A stretch of 64,000 nucleotides of DNA from Diphasiastrum complanatum (taxonomy: Eukaryota > Streptophyta > Lycopodiopsida > Lycopodiales > Lycopodiaceae): the NCBI GenBank assembly GCA_029204225.1, contig CM055095.1, positions 37,970,597 through 38,034,596 on the forward strand, written 5' to 3'. Both the position numbers and the translations under genes were made by a program. Numbering within the stretch: position 1 is the stretch's first letter; every line of letters begins with the position of its first letter. This document shows, in pieces, positions 20,472-31,022 of this stretch. The notes under the pieces are model-generated. The model had not been told where the DNA came from, did no database searches, and saw only the letters and a list, made by a program, of their open reading frames with translations.

Positions 20472-21996
20472 CTAAAGTTTATTTGAAACTATTGTTCTCC
20501 CACAATGGTGATTGTTGTAGGTAGATCTTTGCAGCACGTTATCAGCTCCTGTCTTTTTCACATCTGTGACATGACAAATATTAGTGAATGTGCAATTGTA
20601 AATCATGACATTGTCTATTATTTTGTTCTATTTTGACATGGCAATAAACATAAAGTACTTACGAGTCTTCCGTTGATGACTGAAATATGTTGGTCGATTG
20701 GTTTGTAATAGCATGAGTTCTGTTCTGATAAAATCAAGCTTCCAATGTTCTTCCACCTCAACCATAGTAAAATATTTCTTATTGTAGATAATGCTTATCT
20801 CCATTCGATTTGTGTGACCATTTAGTTCAAAGTCTTGATCCAGTGGTAGCCATGTACCTTCAATTTTCTTGTATTTCTGGTAGCTAAATGTGAGACTGAG
20901 CATTTGCTTTTCAATATGATAACAAAAGATCATTGAGGACTTTTTAATCCTGCATTCTATGTCATTATTTGTTTTACTATTCCAACCTTGATCCATGAGA
21001 TCTGACAAAGTCTCATCTGATAAATCCTTGCAAACAAATAAAGTTGGTGTCCTACGAACACTAGCACTCGAGAAAAAATCAACAAATATATGTAATGAGA
21101 TAAACCAACTTAGGTGAACAATTTTTGAGCCTGTGCTTATCTTCATAGCATTTCTAACATCAATTAGTAGCTTGCATATGAAGGATTCAGAAACAATGCT
21201 GTCAGGAGTAGGCCACTCATCACTTTGAAAACTAGGCAATGGAATTGCTTCGAGCTTGCCAAAACCTCCATTTGTTTGTGGCGTATATAAAGATTCATAA
21301 AACTAGATACCACAATCTGCAAGTTCCTTTGGACTTCTTCCTCTGTATTGCAGCTTTCCAACATCAGAGTGAATCACGTCTAATATTCTTGCAAGTGATT
21401 GTGCGGGCTCCCATTCACTTATGCATGATGGATATAAATCTGAAAGAAAAAAACAATGTTGAAGCATTTAAATCATAATCTGAAGAGCATCAATACAGAA
21501 AATCACCTATGATTGCCCTAGAGTGCATATGTTTTGATATACTTACAATCACCTTTTTTATGATCATGAGGATATTAATATCATGTACTTTGATTTTTGA
21601 ATGCATATATACATGTTGTACTAAGACTTCTGATATAGATTGACCTCCCGGGGTAGTCTTAAACTCCAAAAATTTTGCTTTCCAATAAGATTTGTAAGTC
21701 ATTTTTGCTCTTTTCTTTTGTTGAAAATTGCCCTTTGATGATGGATGCAGCAATACCCATGAGTTCTTCATATATTTTGTTGGCTTCCAGTTATCAGTTT
21801 CATCTTTCTCATTGTAAAGAATCACAAAATCGATTGTAGATCTGGGTCTCCTTGCCATTGCTATTTTCAAAGCTTGGGCGCCAAAAATCTCTCTGATATG
21901 ATACTTAATTTCAATTTTTCGTATCCCATTTAATCTAATGTGAATGCCAACATAGTGACAGTTACTGCATATACCATATTTTATGTAAATGTACAT
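20472..21996 (-). CDS. Transposon gene 3: spliced gene of unknown function
   Basis: Three exons are supported by splice sites and phase: 21996-21507, 21439-20663 and 20563-20472. Exon 1 could start at Met1 (MYIYIK) or at MARRPRSTIDFVILYNEKDE. Exon 2 begins LYPSCISEWEPAQSLARILD and continues LYTPQTNGGFGKLEAIPLPS, then a long acidic/basic mixture to RPTYFSHQRKT. Exon 3 adds about 30 residues to a TAG. Joined exons stay in frame except for one TAG (GI*FYES). This is the best preserved of the three transposon genes. No family recognised. It could be an accessory transposition protein or a captured host gene. Confidence 0.55.
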
Positions 21997-22288
21997 ACTA
22001 TATTTCTATAATTGTAACTAGTATAGTCAGAAAATTTTATTATACTAACTAGCATAGTCAAGTAAATTTAACTTGAGGTATTGACGTCAGGCAGATTAAC
22101 ACGTGTCGGACAGGAAGAAGAAACCAATGGGATACGTCCATGCTGCCCGAACACAAATTTCAAAGTTTTCTATATTGCATTTTTATTTTTTAGTTAATTT
22201 GAACTACGTTACGTAGATTTCAAAGCTGTGCATTTTGATTGGGCCTGGTGACGGTCGAAACTAAAAAAAAAAATAAAAGTATCTTTAC

Positions 22289-22323
22289 AAAGGGTCTTTT
22301 TGATATTGAGAACTCCTCTAATG
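22289..22323 (+). repeat. Right terminal inverted repeat (35 bp)
   Basis: Perfect reverse complement of 9656-9690, ending ...CTCCTCTAATG. Copia gag resumes immediately after it (KDLTTFVRKIKDLFISLL). Confidence 0.93.
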
Positions 22324-22860
22324 AAAGACCTGACCACATTCGTACGAAAGATAAAAGATTTGTTTATTTCTTTGCTGAATTCCGGCATAAAAAATGTGAT
22401 CTCAAAGGAAAAACAGCTTAGCTATTTTCTTCGCGCCCTACCCAAGTCATTCCACACAACTCGAACTTTACTGGCGAAAGATTCGACAATAACACTTCAA
22501 AAAGTGATAGATGGAGTCAAAGAGGAAGTAGAAGCACACGAACACTATGATGACAATGGCGATTCCGAAAAAGCTCTTTTCACTCAAAAGAATAAATCTT
22601 CAAAGAAGTTTAAGTCTAAGAGAGAGTCATCTAAGAAGAATGAAAATTGTTTAGACGAATCAAAGACAAATGATCGACAATCTGGAAAGCAGTAGAAAAT
22701 TTTTGGTGAAAAGAAGATCTGCAACAGATGCAGAAAATCAGGTCATACAGAAGACAAATGTTGGTTAAATCCAAAGATTGAATGCATTCATTGTCATAAA
22801 CGGGGTCATGCAGCGATAGATTGTTATCAGAATCCCAGAAACAAAAAGGAGCGAAATTGA
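22324..22860 (+). pseudogene. Copia element 3 gag, C-terminal part with two zinc knuckles
   Basis: Resumes KDLTTFVRKIKDLFISLL, then QLSYFLRALPKSFHTTRT, a Lys-rich stretch, a TAG at about 22693, and two CCHC knuckles: CNRCRKSGHTEDKC and CIHCHKRGHAAIDC, both CX2CX4HX4C. The tandem knuckles would bind element RNA. It is separated from its N-terminus (9293-9655) by the nested DNA transposon. Confidence 0.9.
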
Positions 22861-23530
22861 TGTGAACCTTCAGATTCTAATTTCATCGAAGACAAAACAG
22901 AATGTTCCAGAGTAGCGGAAGAGAGAACAACAAGAAACTCAGCAAAATATGTTTCTGATGATTTATGTTGTTCATCAAATTCACAAATTCGAGAAGTAGT
23001 TCTTGATTCGGGAGCCACCTCACATTTTGTTTCCTCGAAACAAATATTGTTTGAGTATAAGAAGACGAATTATTCAAGATTTATTATACTTGGAGATGGT
23101 TCTAAACATATAGTTGATGGAACTGGTGTACTATGGCTAGACACGAATCAGGGTGAAAAGAAACTGGAGAAAGTTCTCTATGTTCCTACTCTTGATAAAG
23201 ATCTTCTATTTGTAGCTAAGATAGTTGACACAAGAATGTCACCTTCACAAGAATCTCTTGTAGATTGTTTGATGAAGATTCTGATAACCTGGTTGCCAAA
23301 GGCAATAGAAATGGTAATTTGTATCACTTGAGCATCCGAACTAGAGTTGAACAAGCTAACCAAACTCAAGAATCAATAGATATTATGTGGCACAAGAGGC
23401 TATGTCACATAAACATGGAAGCCCTGTACCAAGCCAACAAAAGTCATAGAATTGAAGGAGTTGAAATCAAAAGTTGAAATATTCGAACTACCTGCGAATC
23501 TTGTCTTAAAGGCAAATGTCTCGAACACCT
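22861..23530 (+). pseudogene. Copia element 3 protease and pre-integrase
   Basis: Protease active site VVLDSGATSHFVS at about 23003, then GDGSKHIVDGTGVLWLD. A small deletion with frameshift follows near 23240. Next are the pre-integrase zinc ligands LWHKRLCHI-type (MWHKRLCHINMEALYQ) and CESCLKGK. The protease would cleave the polyprotein. Element 4 at 29329-29850 has the same stretch without the frameshift but with the protease DSGA turned into DS-stop. Confidence 0.85.
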
Positions 23531-23559
23531 TTCAGTAAAGATGTTTATAAAGCAACCAA

Positions 23560-24203
23560 GGTACTGGAAATTGTGCATTTGATATTTGTGGACCATTTGG
23601 AATGTTGTCACTGGGTGATGCAAAATACTTCATTACGCTTATCGATGACTTCAGCAAGTTCGCTGTAGTATACTTTATTCGTACAAAATCAGAAGCTTTC
23701 GAGAAATTCGTTGAGTATACAAATTGGGCTGAGAAGCAGACATGCAGCAAGTTAAAGCAAATTTGCACAGATCGTGGAGGTGAGTACATTTCCAACGAAT
23801 TCAAAGGTTTTTGTACCGATCGAGGTATTATGCATACAAAAATAGCATCAATCACACCTCAACACAATGGAATAGTTGAACAAAAAAATCGTACACTTAT
23901 GGAAGCTGCAAGGTGTATGATGGCTCATGTAAAAGCACCAAAGGAGTTATGGGCAAAGCAGTAGCTACGTCAAACTATCTTCAGAATCAAATTCTGAAAT
24001 AAAAAATGCTAGATAAAACTCCTCATGAAGTATGGAGGAAGTCGAAGCCCAATTTGGCTCATGTTCAGACATTTGGATGTGCAGTTTATATGCACATACC
24101 AAACAAATTGAGAAAGAAACTTAATAAAAAAAGTAGAACAAGGTTTTCTGGTAGGATTCGAGTTGCATTCTTCATATTATCGGGTTTACATACCCGAAAC
24201 TGA
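23560..24203 (+). pseudogene. Copia element 3 integrase
   Basis: Catalytic triad region visible: Asp in FITLIDDFSKF, Asp in CTDRGGEYISNEF and Glu in HNGIVEQKNRTLMEAAR. Then stops near 23961, and the C-terminal part (TPHEVWRKSKPNLAHVQTFG) with a frameshift at about 24150. It would insert cDNA. Otherwise close to family consensus, so degradation is modest. Confidence 0.87.
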
Positions 24204-24603
24204 AAAAGTAAAAGTTGTACGAGATGTAAAATTTGATGAGTCAAAGTACATAGCAGACAGTGACTTAGTCGGCTATGAAATTCTCAAGAGTTATTATGAG
24301 TTACCATCTACAGAAGCAAAGCAAGCAGATGATGAAGAAGAATTACCATCCGGACACAATAGTGATTCAGAGGGAGTTCAATTTCGAAAACCTAAAAGAC
24401 TCAAAATACCAGATCGAATTCAAGCAGAACAGGTCGAACCTGAAGATGCATCTTTAAATTCGAGACCTATACAGACTGTGAGAAGAAAGACAGTGCAAAC
24501 CACCAATAACGCGTGGTCATGATAAATTTTGTGGCTTCACTAACAAACCTCAGACATTCGAAGAAGCTATTGACGGACCAAATAAAAATTGTTGGATTCA
24601 AGC

Positions 24604-25870
24604 AATGGAGGACGAAATGTCATCCATGTATAAAAACAATGTATGGACACTTGCACCTGTACCTGATGGAAGACAACTAGTCAAATGCAAGTGGATCTAC
24701 AAGATCAAAACAAGTCCTGATGGAGAAAACATCAGATACAAAGCGAGGCTGATGGCGAAAGATTTTTCACAGAAATTTGGTAATTACACTGATACATTCT
24801 CACCAGTAGTCAAACACACATCAATTCGCTTGTTATTCGCTTATGCAATGGCTCATGATCTCAAAATCCATATAGTGGATGAGAAAACTGCTTTCTTGCA
24901 TGCAGAATTAGAGGAGGACTTATTCATGGATCAACCACTTGGCTTTGTAAACTAGGAATATCCATAATACGGATGTCACATGAATAAAAGTATCTATGGT
25001 CTGAAACAGGTACGAAGCACTACGTTCTTTAGGCTTCAAACCTTTATTCGCTGAATCGAATGTCTATATAAAACATGTCAAAGATGAAATTATTATTCTA
25101 GTTGTTTATGTTGACGATACTTTAATTTTCTCAAGAGAATATGAGTTAATTTCAGATGTCAAAACAAACATTTCTGAAATATTCGAGATCGCTGACCTAG
25201 GAGAAGCAAGAATCTATCTAGGTTTGCAGATCAAAAGAGACTTTGAAGATGGTAAGCTATATTTTCACCAACAAAAGTATACTCTGAAAATAATTGAAGA
25301 TTTCAACATGATCGAATGCAAGGGCATGCATACTCCCATGAAAGCTGAAACAATACTGAACAAGACAGATTGTCCTCAAACTCTCAAAGAAGAGAAGCGA
25401 ATGGCCAAAAAACCCTATCGCAGGCTGATTGGATCGTTATTATATCTTGTAGACAACACCAAACCTGATATAGCATTCACATCGAATCTTACAATGACGC
25501 AAGTTGGGCATCCATGAAGGATGATAGCAAAAGCATTTTAGGAGGTTGTACACTAACATCTGGCGCAGCCATACTCTGGATAAGCAAGAAGCAAACACAG
25601 TAGCTCAATCTTCTTGTGAGGCCGAATATGTAGCTGCAGCTAAGATGGCAAATGAGCTGATTTGGATCAAACAGATGTTAGAAGGATTTGATAAATCTAT
25701 TTCTGAACCTTATGTCTTGTTAATGGATAACACTAAAAAGATATTGAAGACAGTCTTCATACCTACAGAGAAAATGATAGCTGATATCTTTACAAAGCCA
25801 CTCAGTAAAGCTTTGTTCGAGAAGCAGTGAAGAAGATTGGGGTTAATCCAACTGCCCACTTTGAGAGGGA
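24604..25870 (+). pseudogene. Copia element 3 reverse transcriptase and RNase H
   Basis: RT start YKNNVWTLAPVPDGRQLVKC, then KHTSIRLLFAYAMAHDLKIH. A damaged stretch lies at 24950-25080 (stop plus deletion in the KSIYGLKQ region). The intact catalytic motif YVDD is at 25107-25118, and YLGLQIKRDFEDGKLYF follows. RNase H keeps AQSSCEAEYVAAAKMANEL. Compared with element 4 it lacks about 30 residues between LLMDNT and KILKTVFIPTE, removing SAIYLTKDPVFHSKTKHIAI. That loss would kill RNase H. Confidence 0.88.
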
Positions 25871-25872
25871 GC

Positions 25873-26821
25873 TGTAGAACACCTCAACAGACAAGTCTCA
25901 GTTCTACCAACAAAGTGCACAGTACTCAAATTGACAAAGGTTAAGAAACTCGAAACTCGAACAGTTTGCGAAACATGAACTCGAACAATTCGCGAAATTG
26001 AGAAGCTCGAAACATGAACTTGAACAATTTGCGAAATTGAGAAGCTTGAACACGAAACTCAAACAAATAATTGTCATGAAACTGTCGTGAACAATTTCTT
26101 GTTCAAACTTGAAGCTCAAAGTTTGAAATTACCGCAAACTCAAAATATTTGCGAATTTATCTCAAAAGATTAAGAAGATTGTCACGAAGCAGAAACTGTC
26201 AAAGATACAGTCGCGAACAAAATATTGTCGCGAATCTTTCAAGAACAACGAATCTGTCATGAACAAAGAATCTTTCGAGAATCCGTCGAAAATCTGTCAT
26301 GAATCTTTTGACTTTGAGAACCCAGAACGTTGTTGAATATCAACCGTCAAAACGATTGGATTCTGTTATAAAAGGAAAAAGGCCAAAGGACTTATCCTGT
26401 AACAATATACATATATGTGTGCTTTAGTAATAACACATACTCTCAAATTCAAGCTTAGACTAACTCATTTACTTATGCACTTGCGCACTTACGTACTCTT
26501 TGTAAAAGAGATACCACAAGGCAGCAAGAAAAATGTATATTGATTCAGACTAAGAATTATAAAATTCATTTTTTGATCAAAAATTCAGTCATTTATCTGA
26601 TTATCTAATTGTCTATCACATTCGCGCATATATTTCCAATTTTCGTACCCATATTTCCGCACGTATAATTTAATCATAATAGAACTGCTCTATTAGTACA
26701 TAGATCAGATTCATGCATGATTAAAAACGTTGATATTGGTGTGATTTATTCAACTCTAATCGCGTTCTCTAAGGAAGAATTCGCAGAACCTTTCAAACAG
26801 TTTCGCATAACCTTTCCAACA
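25873..26821 (+). repeat. 3' LTR of copia element 3 (949 bp)
   Basis: Aligns to 8271-9210. Preceded by polypurine sequence gagagggagc and followed by TSD TGATC. Divergence from the 5' LTR is clearly higher than the ~2% of the nested pol-less element (many substitutions and a ~40-bp duplication near 26010), consistent with an older insertion. Confidence 0.92.
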
Positions 26822-26826
26822 TGATC

Positions 26827-27245
26827 AACTTGAGTGAGCAACATGTTGATGGACTAAAGCGTTAGGTTGACTTGTTGAATTCACTTTTTCAATTGGTTGA
26901 GACTCTCAATGATGCACAAGATCCCAAATGGACATCGCCTCCCCCTCCAATGCTTCTCATCAATTCAAGAGGGTGGAGCATTATAAGACACAATATAACA
27001 AATTAAAATCAAACATAGTGACCTTATGAGAAAATTATGAGTCTGCACTCTAGCAAAATAAGCTGAAAATCACTAATCACCTTGCCAAGTATACAGAGTC
27101 AACCATAGAGATCATGACCCTAGAGAAAATGGTTGTTACCAAGGACCGTGCTTTAAAGCAATATATTCAGATCAGCATGACACCTAGCAACAACCTCACT
27201 CTCGAGCTTGAATACCACTTCGTGCTAATCTTGATCAATTTGACA
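26827..27245 (+). pseudogene. Coiled-coil ORF, 3' part (continuation beyond copia 3)
   Basis: Directly after the TGATC duplication the split frame resumes with NLSEQHVDGLKR, a stop, VDLLNSLFQLVETLNDAQDP and a Pro run. After a frameshift it continues VEHYKTQYNKLKSNIVTL and MTLEKMVVTKDRALKQYIQI. The charged, leucine-spaced pattern suggests more coiled coil. Multiple stops. No family recognised; see the 5' part at 7540-8270. Confidence 0.45.
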
Positions 27246-27583
27246 TCGCCTTTTTTATGATTTCATCAACAAAACATAGTATTGAATAAATCACAAGCTA
27301 TATGCAGCAGCTAAAAACTTGATACAATTTCTAAAAGAATACTACTTCCACTACCATGTGCAATTTTTGTCTCCAAATTCCAGTAAGTGGTCAAAAAATG
27401 GCCTACTACAAGTAATTTGACCTAAAATGAGAATAGGATCACAAAGATCCACTTTCTACACTTAAAAATGCTTGATTTGAGATAGAAACCACTCCAAATC
27501 TATATAGAATTGATGGCGCCCTCAAATACTCTACTAGATTTAGCAAAACCTCCAAATGTAGTCTATAACAAGCTCTAATACCA
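27246..27583 (-). other. Leader and PBS of a second pol-less-type LTR element (remnant)
   Basis: The minus-strand sequence resembles the leader of the 12889-18223 element in style and ends in a PBS-like TGGTATTAGAGCT (27571-27583, one mismatch to TGGTATCAGAGC), directly against an LTR edge at 27584. Internal sequence beyond 27246 is missing. Confidence 0.55.
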
Positions 27584-27966
27584 TGTGAATTAATCAGATC
27601 CAAAACATTCTTAATGGATCAACAAGATCTAGAGGTAAATTTGGTTGCACATCTAGTTCATCAACAATGTAAAAAATCGGACATCTACATGCTAGAACAT
27701 GGAATTACATGAAAAAATTATTAAAATCACTATGATTCAATATAGTACTAACCATGGCCATACAACAACAATAGTACATCACCCCACACATGTGAACTCA
27801 AGAATGACAAGAAACTACACATTAGAAATCAAGATATCAAGAGGAGAAGAGCTAGAAGAAGACAATAGCATTGAAGATGAATATTCTCCAAATGAAGAGA
27901 GAACTCTTGAATAAATTCTCTACACTCATACAACTACTTATAGCAACAAACATGTCATTTGTCCAC

Positions 27967-28771
27967 TGTAGAACAAATGATCAAACGGATCTGGATTCTA
28001 CTAACAAAGCGCGTAGTTTACTTGACAAAGGATAAGAAACAAAAGCGAACTCGAAACTTTTTTATTCGTGATCAACCTCGACGGATTCGCGAACTTTGTC
28101 TTGCAGTCAACTCGAAAGATTCGCGAAATAGTTACTTGTAAAATCTCGTGGCTTTTGAAGCTCGAAAGTACCCTTAATGGTGGTTACCAGAGCATAGAAG
28201 CAGAAAGAACCTGTAGCAGTTCCAGTACCTGCTAATTCTATACCATTAACTGATATACCAACAACATTTGGAGTCTATCCAAATCTTCATACAAAAAAAA
28301 GAAGATATCATGAGATGAGGCAGTGGATTAAACATTTGCAAGAAGAAGAGGAGCTTGAAGCTGCTAGAGCAACAGCCGAAGTTCATTCTTCACCAGTGCA
28401 ACCACCGAATAATCCACGCACATATATGAATGCTCAGTTGCATCATCATGAAGAATCCTTCAAGATGACTAAACCAGAAGCGCCGATCTACTGTTATAGA
28501 ATTGAAAGGCTAAAAGACCTATCTTGTAGCAATATAAATACATGTGCACTACTAATTCGTTTTTTGATCAATAGTTTCTAATTGTCTAAAATTGTCTTAA
28601 GTTGTCTCTTACTTATGCACATAATTTTCGCACGCATATTCAATCAGATTTAATACTGTTCTATTAGTACATAGATTAGATACAATCCCGATTGAAGACA
28701 CTGATATTGGTTTGATTTATTCAAACTTGCATCGTGTTCTCTGTGGAAGAATAATTACTATCTTTCCTACA
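27967..28771 (+). repeat. 5' LTR of copia element 4, carrying a foreign coding-like insert
   Basis: Ends match the 3' LTR, but about 28172-28490 has no counterpart there. It replaces roughly 265 bp of normal LTR (31227-31490). The replacement reads as a continuous protein frame (see the feature at 28210-28500). The LTR portions outside align well. Confidence 0.85.
28210..28500 (+). pseudogene. Captured gene fragment inside an LTR
   Basis: A plus-strand frame reads PVPANSIPLTDIPTTFGVYP, then KKRRYHEMRQWIKHLQEEEE, then PPNNPRTYMNAQLHHHEESF. There is no stop for about 95 codons, in contrast to the stop-rich LTR around it. No copia domain matches. It could be a scrap of a host gene or of another element, acquired by template switching or gap repair. 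Unknown function. Confidence 0.5.
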
Positions 28772-28880
28772 GTGGTATCAGAGCTAACAGAGTCGATATA
28801 GTAGTATCTTTGTACCCCTCTTAGCATTCTTCATACATCCATCAGCAAGCCGCTATCTGGAGGTTATTCAGAAATAGAAG

Positions 28881-30205
28881 ATGTCGTTGATCATCAATAT
28901 TCAGGCTAAGATCACTACGATCTTGGATCCAAAAGGTTCAAACTACTTGATTTGGAAATTAAAGACTTCACTCCTATTAAAGGACGAAGGTCTATGACAA
29001 TGGGTAGAACCAATTGAGAAAAAGCCACTAGCTACCCTGGCAAAGAACTTCGAGAATGGATTTTGAGAAATGACATCACGCAGAAGAAAAGTGTTGGTTA
29101 AATCCAAAGATTGAATGCATTCATTGTCATAAACGGGGTCATGCAGCAATTGATTGTTATCAGAATTCCAGAAACAAAAATGAGCAGAATCGAAGCGAAC
29201 TTTCAGATTCAAACTATGTCGAAGACAAAGCAAAATGCTCCAGAGCAGTAGAAGACATGACAATGAGGAACTCAGCAGCTTATGTTAGTGCTGATCTATG
29301 TTGTTCATCTAATTGAATACGAGAAGTAGTACTTGATTCGTGAGCCACCTCACATTTTGTTTCCTTGAAACAAATTTTGTCTGAGTACAAGAAGACGAAC
29401 TATTCAAGATTCACTATACTTGGACATGGTTCTAAGCACGTGGTTGATGGAATTAGTGTACTATGGCTAGACACGCATCAAGGTGACAAGAAACTGGAGG
29501 AAGTTCTCTATGTCTCTACTCTTGATAAATATCTTCTATCCGTAGCTAAGATAGTTGATACAGGCATATCAGTAACCTTCATGAAGAACTCTTGTAAACT
29601 GTTCGAGGAAGATTCTGATAACCTAGTTGCTAAAGGTAGCAAAGAAGGAAATCTATATCAACTGAACATTCAAACCAGAATCGAACAAGTCAATCAAACT
29701 CAGAAATCAACAGATATGCTATGGCACAAGAGGCTATGTCATATGAACATGGAAGTCTTGTACCAAGCCAACAAAAGTCAAAGAATTCAAGGAGTCAAAA
29801 TCAAAAGTAGAGATATTCAAACTACCTGCGAATCATGTCTAAAAAGGCAAGATGACTAATACACCTTTCAATAAGGATGTTTATAAAGCAACTAAGGTAC
29901 TTGAAATTGTGCATTCAAATATTTGTGGACCATTCGGAGTATTGTCGTTGGGTGATGCAAAATACTTCATTACGTTTATTGATGACTTCAGCAAGTTCGT
30001 TATAGTATACTTTATTCACACAAAAGTTGAAGCTTTCGAGAAATTCATTGAGTATACGAATTGGGCTGAGAAGCAGACATGCAATAAGTTGAAGCAAATT
30101 CGCACAAATCGTGGAGGTGAGTACATTTCCAACAAATTCAAAGCTTACTGTTCTGATCGAGGTATTATGCATACTAAGACTGCATCATACACACCTCAAG
30201 AGATG
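28881..30205 (+). pseudogene. Copia element 4 gag/protease/integrase, deleted
   Basis: Gag start MSLIINIQAKITTILDPKGS at 28881, a stop in KDEGL*QW, then a deletion to the second zinc knuckle CIHCHKRGHAAIDC. Protease active-site frame VVLDS*ATSHFVS (stop at the Gly codon), pre-integrase LWHKRLCHMNMEVLYQ and CESCLKR. Integrase follows with FITFIDDFSKFVIVYF and RTNRGGEYISNKF (second Asp changed to Asn). It ends at TASYTPQ, so the catalytic Glu region is deleted. Confidence 0.88.
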
Positions 30206-30955
30206 TCAAATTTGATGAGTCGAAATACATAGCAGACAGTGATCTAGTCGGCTATGAAATTCTCAAAAACTATTGTGAGCTACCAACAACGACAGTAGAA
30301 AAACAAGCAGAAGATGAAAGAAAATTACCATATTCAGAGGGAGGTCAAGATTGAGTACATGACAGACTCGAATCGCCAGTTCAAATTGCAATAGAAAAGG
30401 TCGAATTAGAATCAAATTCAAAACTTGCAAAATCGAACTCGAAACCACTTGTGAGAAGATATGACAGACAACGAAAACCACCAGAAAGGTATGGTCAGGA
30501 TGTTTTTAATACAGCCATCGAATTTTGTGGATTCTCTGAAGAACCTCAAACATTTGAGGAAGCTATTGATGGACCAGATAAAGATCGATGGATTCAAGCA
30601 ATGGAGGACGAAATGTCATTCATGTATAAGAACAATGTATGGACACTTGCAACTATTCCAGATGGAAGAAAACTAGTCAAATGCAAGTGGATCAACAAGA
30701 TCAAAACAGGTCCTGATGGAGAGAAAATCAAACAGACGTTGGAAGGATTTGATAAATCTATTTCTGAACCTTATGTCTTGTTAATGGATAACACTTCAGC
30801 AATCTATCTTACGAAAGATCCTGTATTTCACTCAAAAACGAAGCACATAGCTATCAAGTATCATGTTATTCGGGACTTAGTCGAGAAGAAGATACTGAAG
30901 ACAGTCTTCATACCCACAGAGGAAATGACACTGATATCTTTACAAAGGCTCTAAG
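30206..30955 (+). pseudogene. Copia element 4 linker, RT start and RNase H end
   Basis: Linker VKFDESKYIADSDLVGYEIL, stop at about 30352, then RRYDRQRKPPERYGQDVFNT. RT N-terminus FMYKNNVWTLATIPDGRKLV is cut at DGEKI and fused to the RNase H tail QTLEGFDKSISEPYVLLMDN, continuing SAIYLTKDPVFHSKTKHIAI and KTVFIPTEEMT. The YVDD core is absent. Confidence 0.88.
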
Positions 30956-31022
30956 TAAAGCTTTGTTCGAGAAGCAGCGAAGAAGATTGGGGTTAAACCA
31001 ACTGCCCACTTTGAGTGGGAGT

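Larger units (their letters stand above)
9656..22323 (+). mobile_element. Unclassified TIR DNA transposon with three genes, inserted in copia 3 gag
   Basis: The ends are a perfect 35-bp inverted repeat beginning CATTAGAGGAGTTCTC (9656-9690 and, reversed, 22289-22323). Gag reads in frame on both sides when the segment is removed. No target-site duplication is evident: the flanks are gac and aaa. Excluding the nested LTR element it is about 7.3 kb. It carries a plus-strand gene with a RAG1/Transib-like catalytic pattern (10222-18399, split) and two minus-strand spliced genes (19854-18480 and 21996-20472). All carry some damage. TIR plus a DDE-like core argue for a cut-and-paste transposon; the superfamily is not settled. 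Confidence 0.75.
8271..26821 (+). mobile_element. Ty1/copia element 3, LTR-complete, host of nested insertions
   Basis: Two LTRs (8271-9210 and 25873-26821) start TGTAGAACACC and end TTTCCAACA. They are flanked by a perfect 5-bp target duplication TGATC (8266-8270 and 26822-26826). PBS TGGTATCAGAGC is at 9212-9223, and the polypurine tract gagagggagc ends at 25872. Gag starts at 9293, is interrupted at 9655 by a 12.7-kb TIR element, and resumes at 22324. Protease, integrase, RT and RNase H follow in copia order to 25830. Removing the nested element leaves about 5.9 kb, normal for plant copia. Several stops and frameshifts show that it is dead. Confidence 0.93.

Noticed and set aside
9656-22323. 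Helitron interpretation (no visible TSD, CTAA-like right end)
   Set aside because: Helitrons lack terminal inverted repeats, and no Rep/helicase domain is present. The perfect 35-bp TIR favours a DNA transposon.
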